A stretch of DNA of 64,000 nucleotides from Filobasidium wieringae. Taxonomy: Eukaryota > Basidiomycota > Tremellomycetes > Filobasidiales > Filobasidiaceae. Where the stretch lies: positions 124,001-188,000 of the forward strand of contig BCIV01000006.1 in the NCBI GenBank assembly GCA_001600055.1. Reading direction: 5' to 3'. Below, piece after piece: positions 63,556 through 64,000 of this stretch (positions within the stretch are counted from its first letter, which is position 1; the number at the start of each line of letters is the position of its first letter). The position numbers and the translations under genes are program-made. The notes below the pieces were generated by a model. That model saw nothing but the letters and a program-made list of their open reading frames with translations. It did no database searches and was not told where the DNA came from.

Positions 63556-64000
63556 ATGTCCTCATCTCGTTCAAGATTCCTGGAAGTACTAAATCAGCCA
63601 GGTTCTAGCTCGAAGTCCAAAACCCCAAGCGAAATTTCGGATCAAGCGAAACGACTTAGAAGATTGGTCTTGACTGTTGGGATTCCGGATGAGGTGAGCT
63701 CGTGCCCGCTTAGGCCGTTGTCCTTCAAGAAGATGATTGGGTAGAGTACTGAGATCTGACAATCTTCTAGGAGGATAACTTACCGCAAGGTCAAGCGTCT
63801 TTAAGAGCTCGAACATGGAAGATCCTCCTCAATGTGGATTCTCTGAAAACGGAGGATTACCTCGCTTGGGTAGATCGAGGTCCCTCCTCTGTCAGTACAA
63901 AAAGTAATTACTGCATTCGCTACGTTGCGTCTTCCACTTTATTGAGTGGAGTAAGCTGATTTCATTGGAATCTAGTCAAGAACGACACATTCCGGACCTT
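63556..64000 (+). CDS. BUB2: Mitotic-exit GTPase-activating protein Bub2/Cdc16 (5' part, cut by window edge)
   Basis: Exons 63556-63693, 63771-63903 and 63976-64000 (continuing beyond the window). Bub2 is the TBC-domain half of the Bub2-Bfa1 GAP that keeps the GTPase Tem1/Spg1 inactive at spindle poles until spindle orientation is right. LRRLVLTVGIPDE is followed by SLRARTWKILLNVDSL, matching the start of a TBC domain. IKNDTFRTL fits the Bub2/Cdc16 consensus (KIRNDTFRTL) across the last splice site. The N-terminus is short (about 30 residues before the domain), as in Cdc16 orthologues. The catalytic Arg and Gln fingers lie outside the window and could not be checked. Introns are 77 and 72 nt. 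Confidence 0.8.

Overview
This window is nuclear DNA from a basidiomycete yeast or fungus, most likely a Tremellomycete related to Cryptococcus or Kwoniella. The evidence is: protein-coding genes packed on both strands; most genes split by many introns of about 50-100 nt with GTRNGT-type donors and CTRAY-like branch sites; and recognisable fungal proteins (calcineurin A, Aurora/Ipl1, Bub2, Cul3, Sec2, Ost1, Ada3/Ngg1, a fungal ferric reductase, a tetraspanin, a DUF3602/Par32 protein). I found no transposon, rRNA, convincing tRNA, CRISPR array or virus. The taxon assignment is inference. All exon boundaries were spliced by eye from GT-AG (one GC-AG) signals, reading-frame continuity and family knowledge. 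The summed exon lengths of every complete spliced gene are divisible by three.

Layout: 1-680 (-) Gbp2-like SR/RRM protein, partial; 959-3357 (-) NGG1/ADA3; 3779-5745 (+) TCD1; 5785-6861 (-) GIR2; 7118-8106 (+) BMT2; 8195-10839 (-) helical-repeat protein of unknown function; 11496-13303 (-) Aurora kinase; 13557-16098 (-) SAM methyltransferase with a long disordered N-terminus; 17096-19903 (-) calcineurin A; 20761-23203 (+) alpha-arrestin-like protein; 23952-26746 (+) La-motif protein; 27279-28986 (+) tetraspanin; 29918-32706 (-) ferric reductase; 33726-34929 (-) sulfotransferase-like P-loop protein; 36075-38936 (+) SEC2; 39202-40378 (-) Rab5 GTPase; 40878-42733 (-) ammonium transporter; 43923-46291 (+) PUS9/RIB2-type pseudouridine synthase; 46703-48183 (+) DUF3602/Par32-like protein; 48849-50559 (+) triple-KH protein; 51258-52124 (-) complex I accessory subunit; 52389-54761 (+) intronless, probably mitochondrial protein; 54859-55683 (-) DUF427 protein; 56026-59635 (-) CUL3; 59824-61607 (-) OST1; 61915-63282 (-) coiled-coil protein; 63556-64000 (+) BUB2, partial.

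Most are housekeeping genes for transcription, RNA modification, signalling, the cell cycle and vesicle traffic, with no obvious operon-like logic. The one suggestive neighbourhood is 40.9-48.2 kb. There an AMT/Mep ammonium transporter lies about 4 kb from a Par32/Amu1-family gene, and in budding yeast that family inhibits Mep transporters downstream of TORC1-Npr1.

Gene architecture is the other source of interest. It includes a 7-nt internal microexon in the ferric reductase, 13- and 14-nt microexons splitting the GTPase motifs of Rab5, a CUL3 terminal exon coding only Ala-stop, a 7-nt coding first exon in GIR2, a GC-AG intron in TCD1, and a uORF overlapping the start codon chosen for the tetraspanin.
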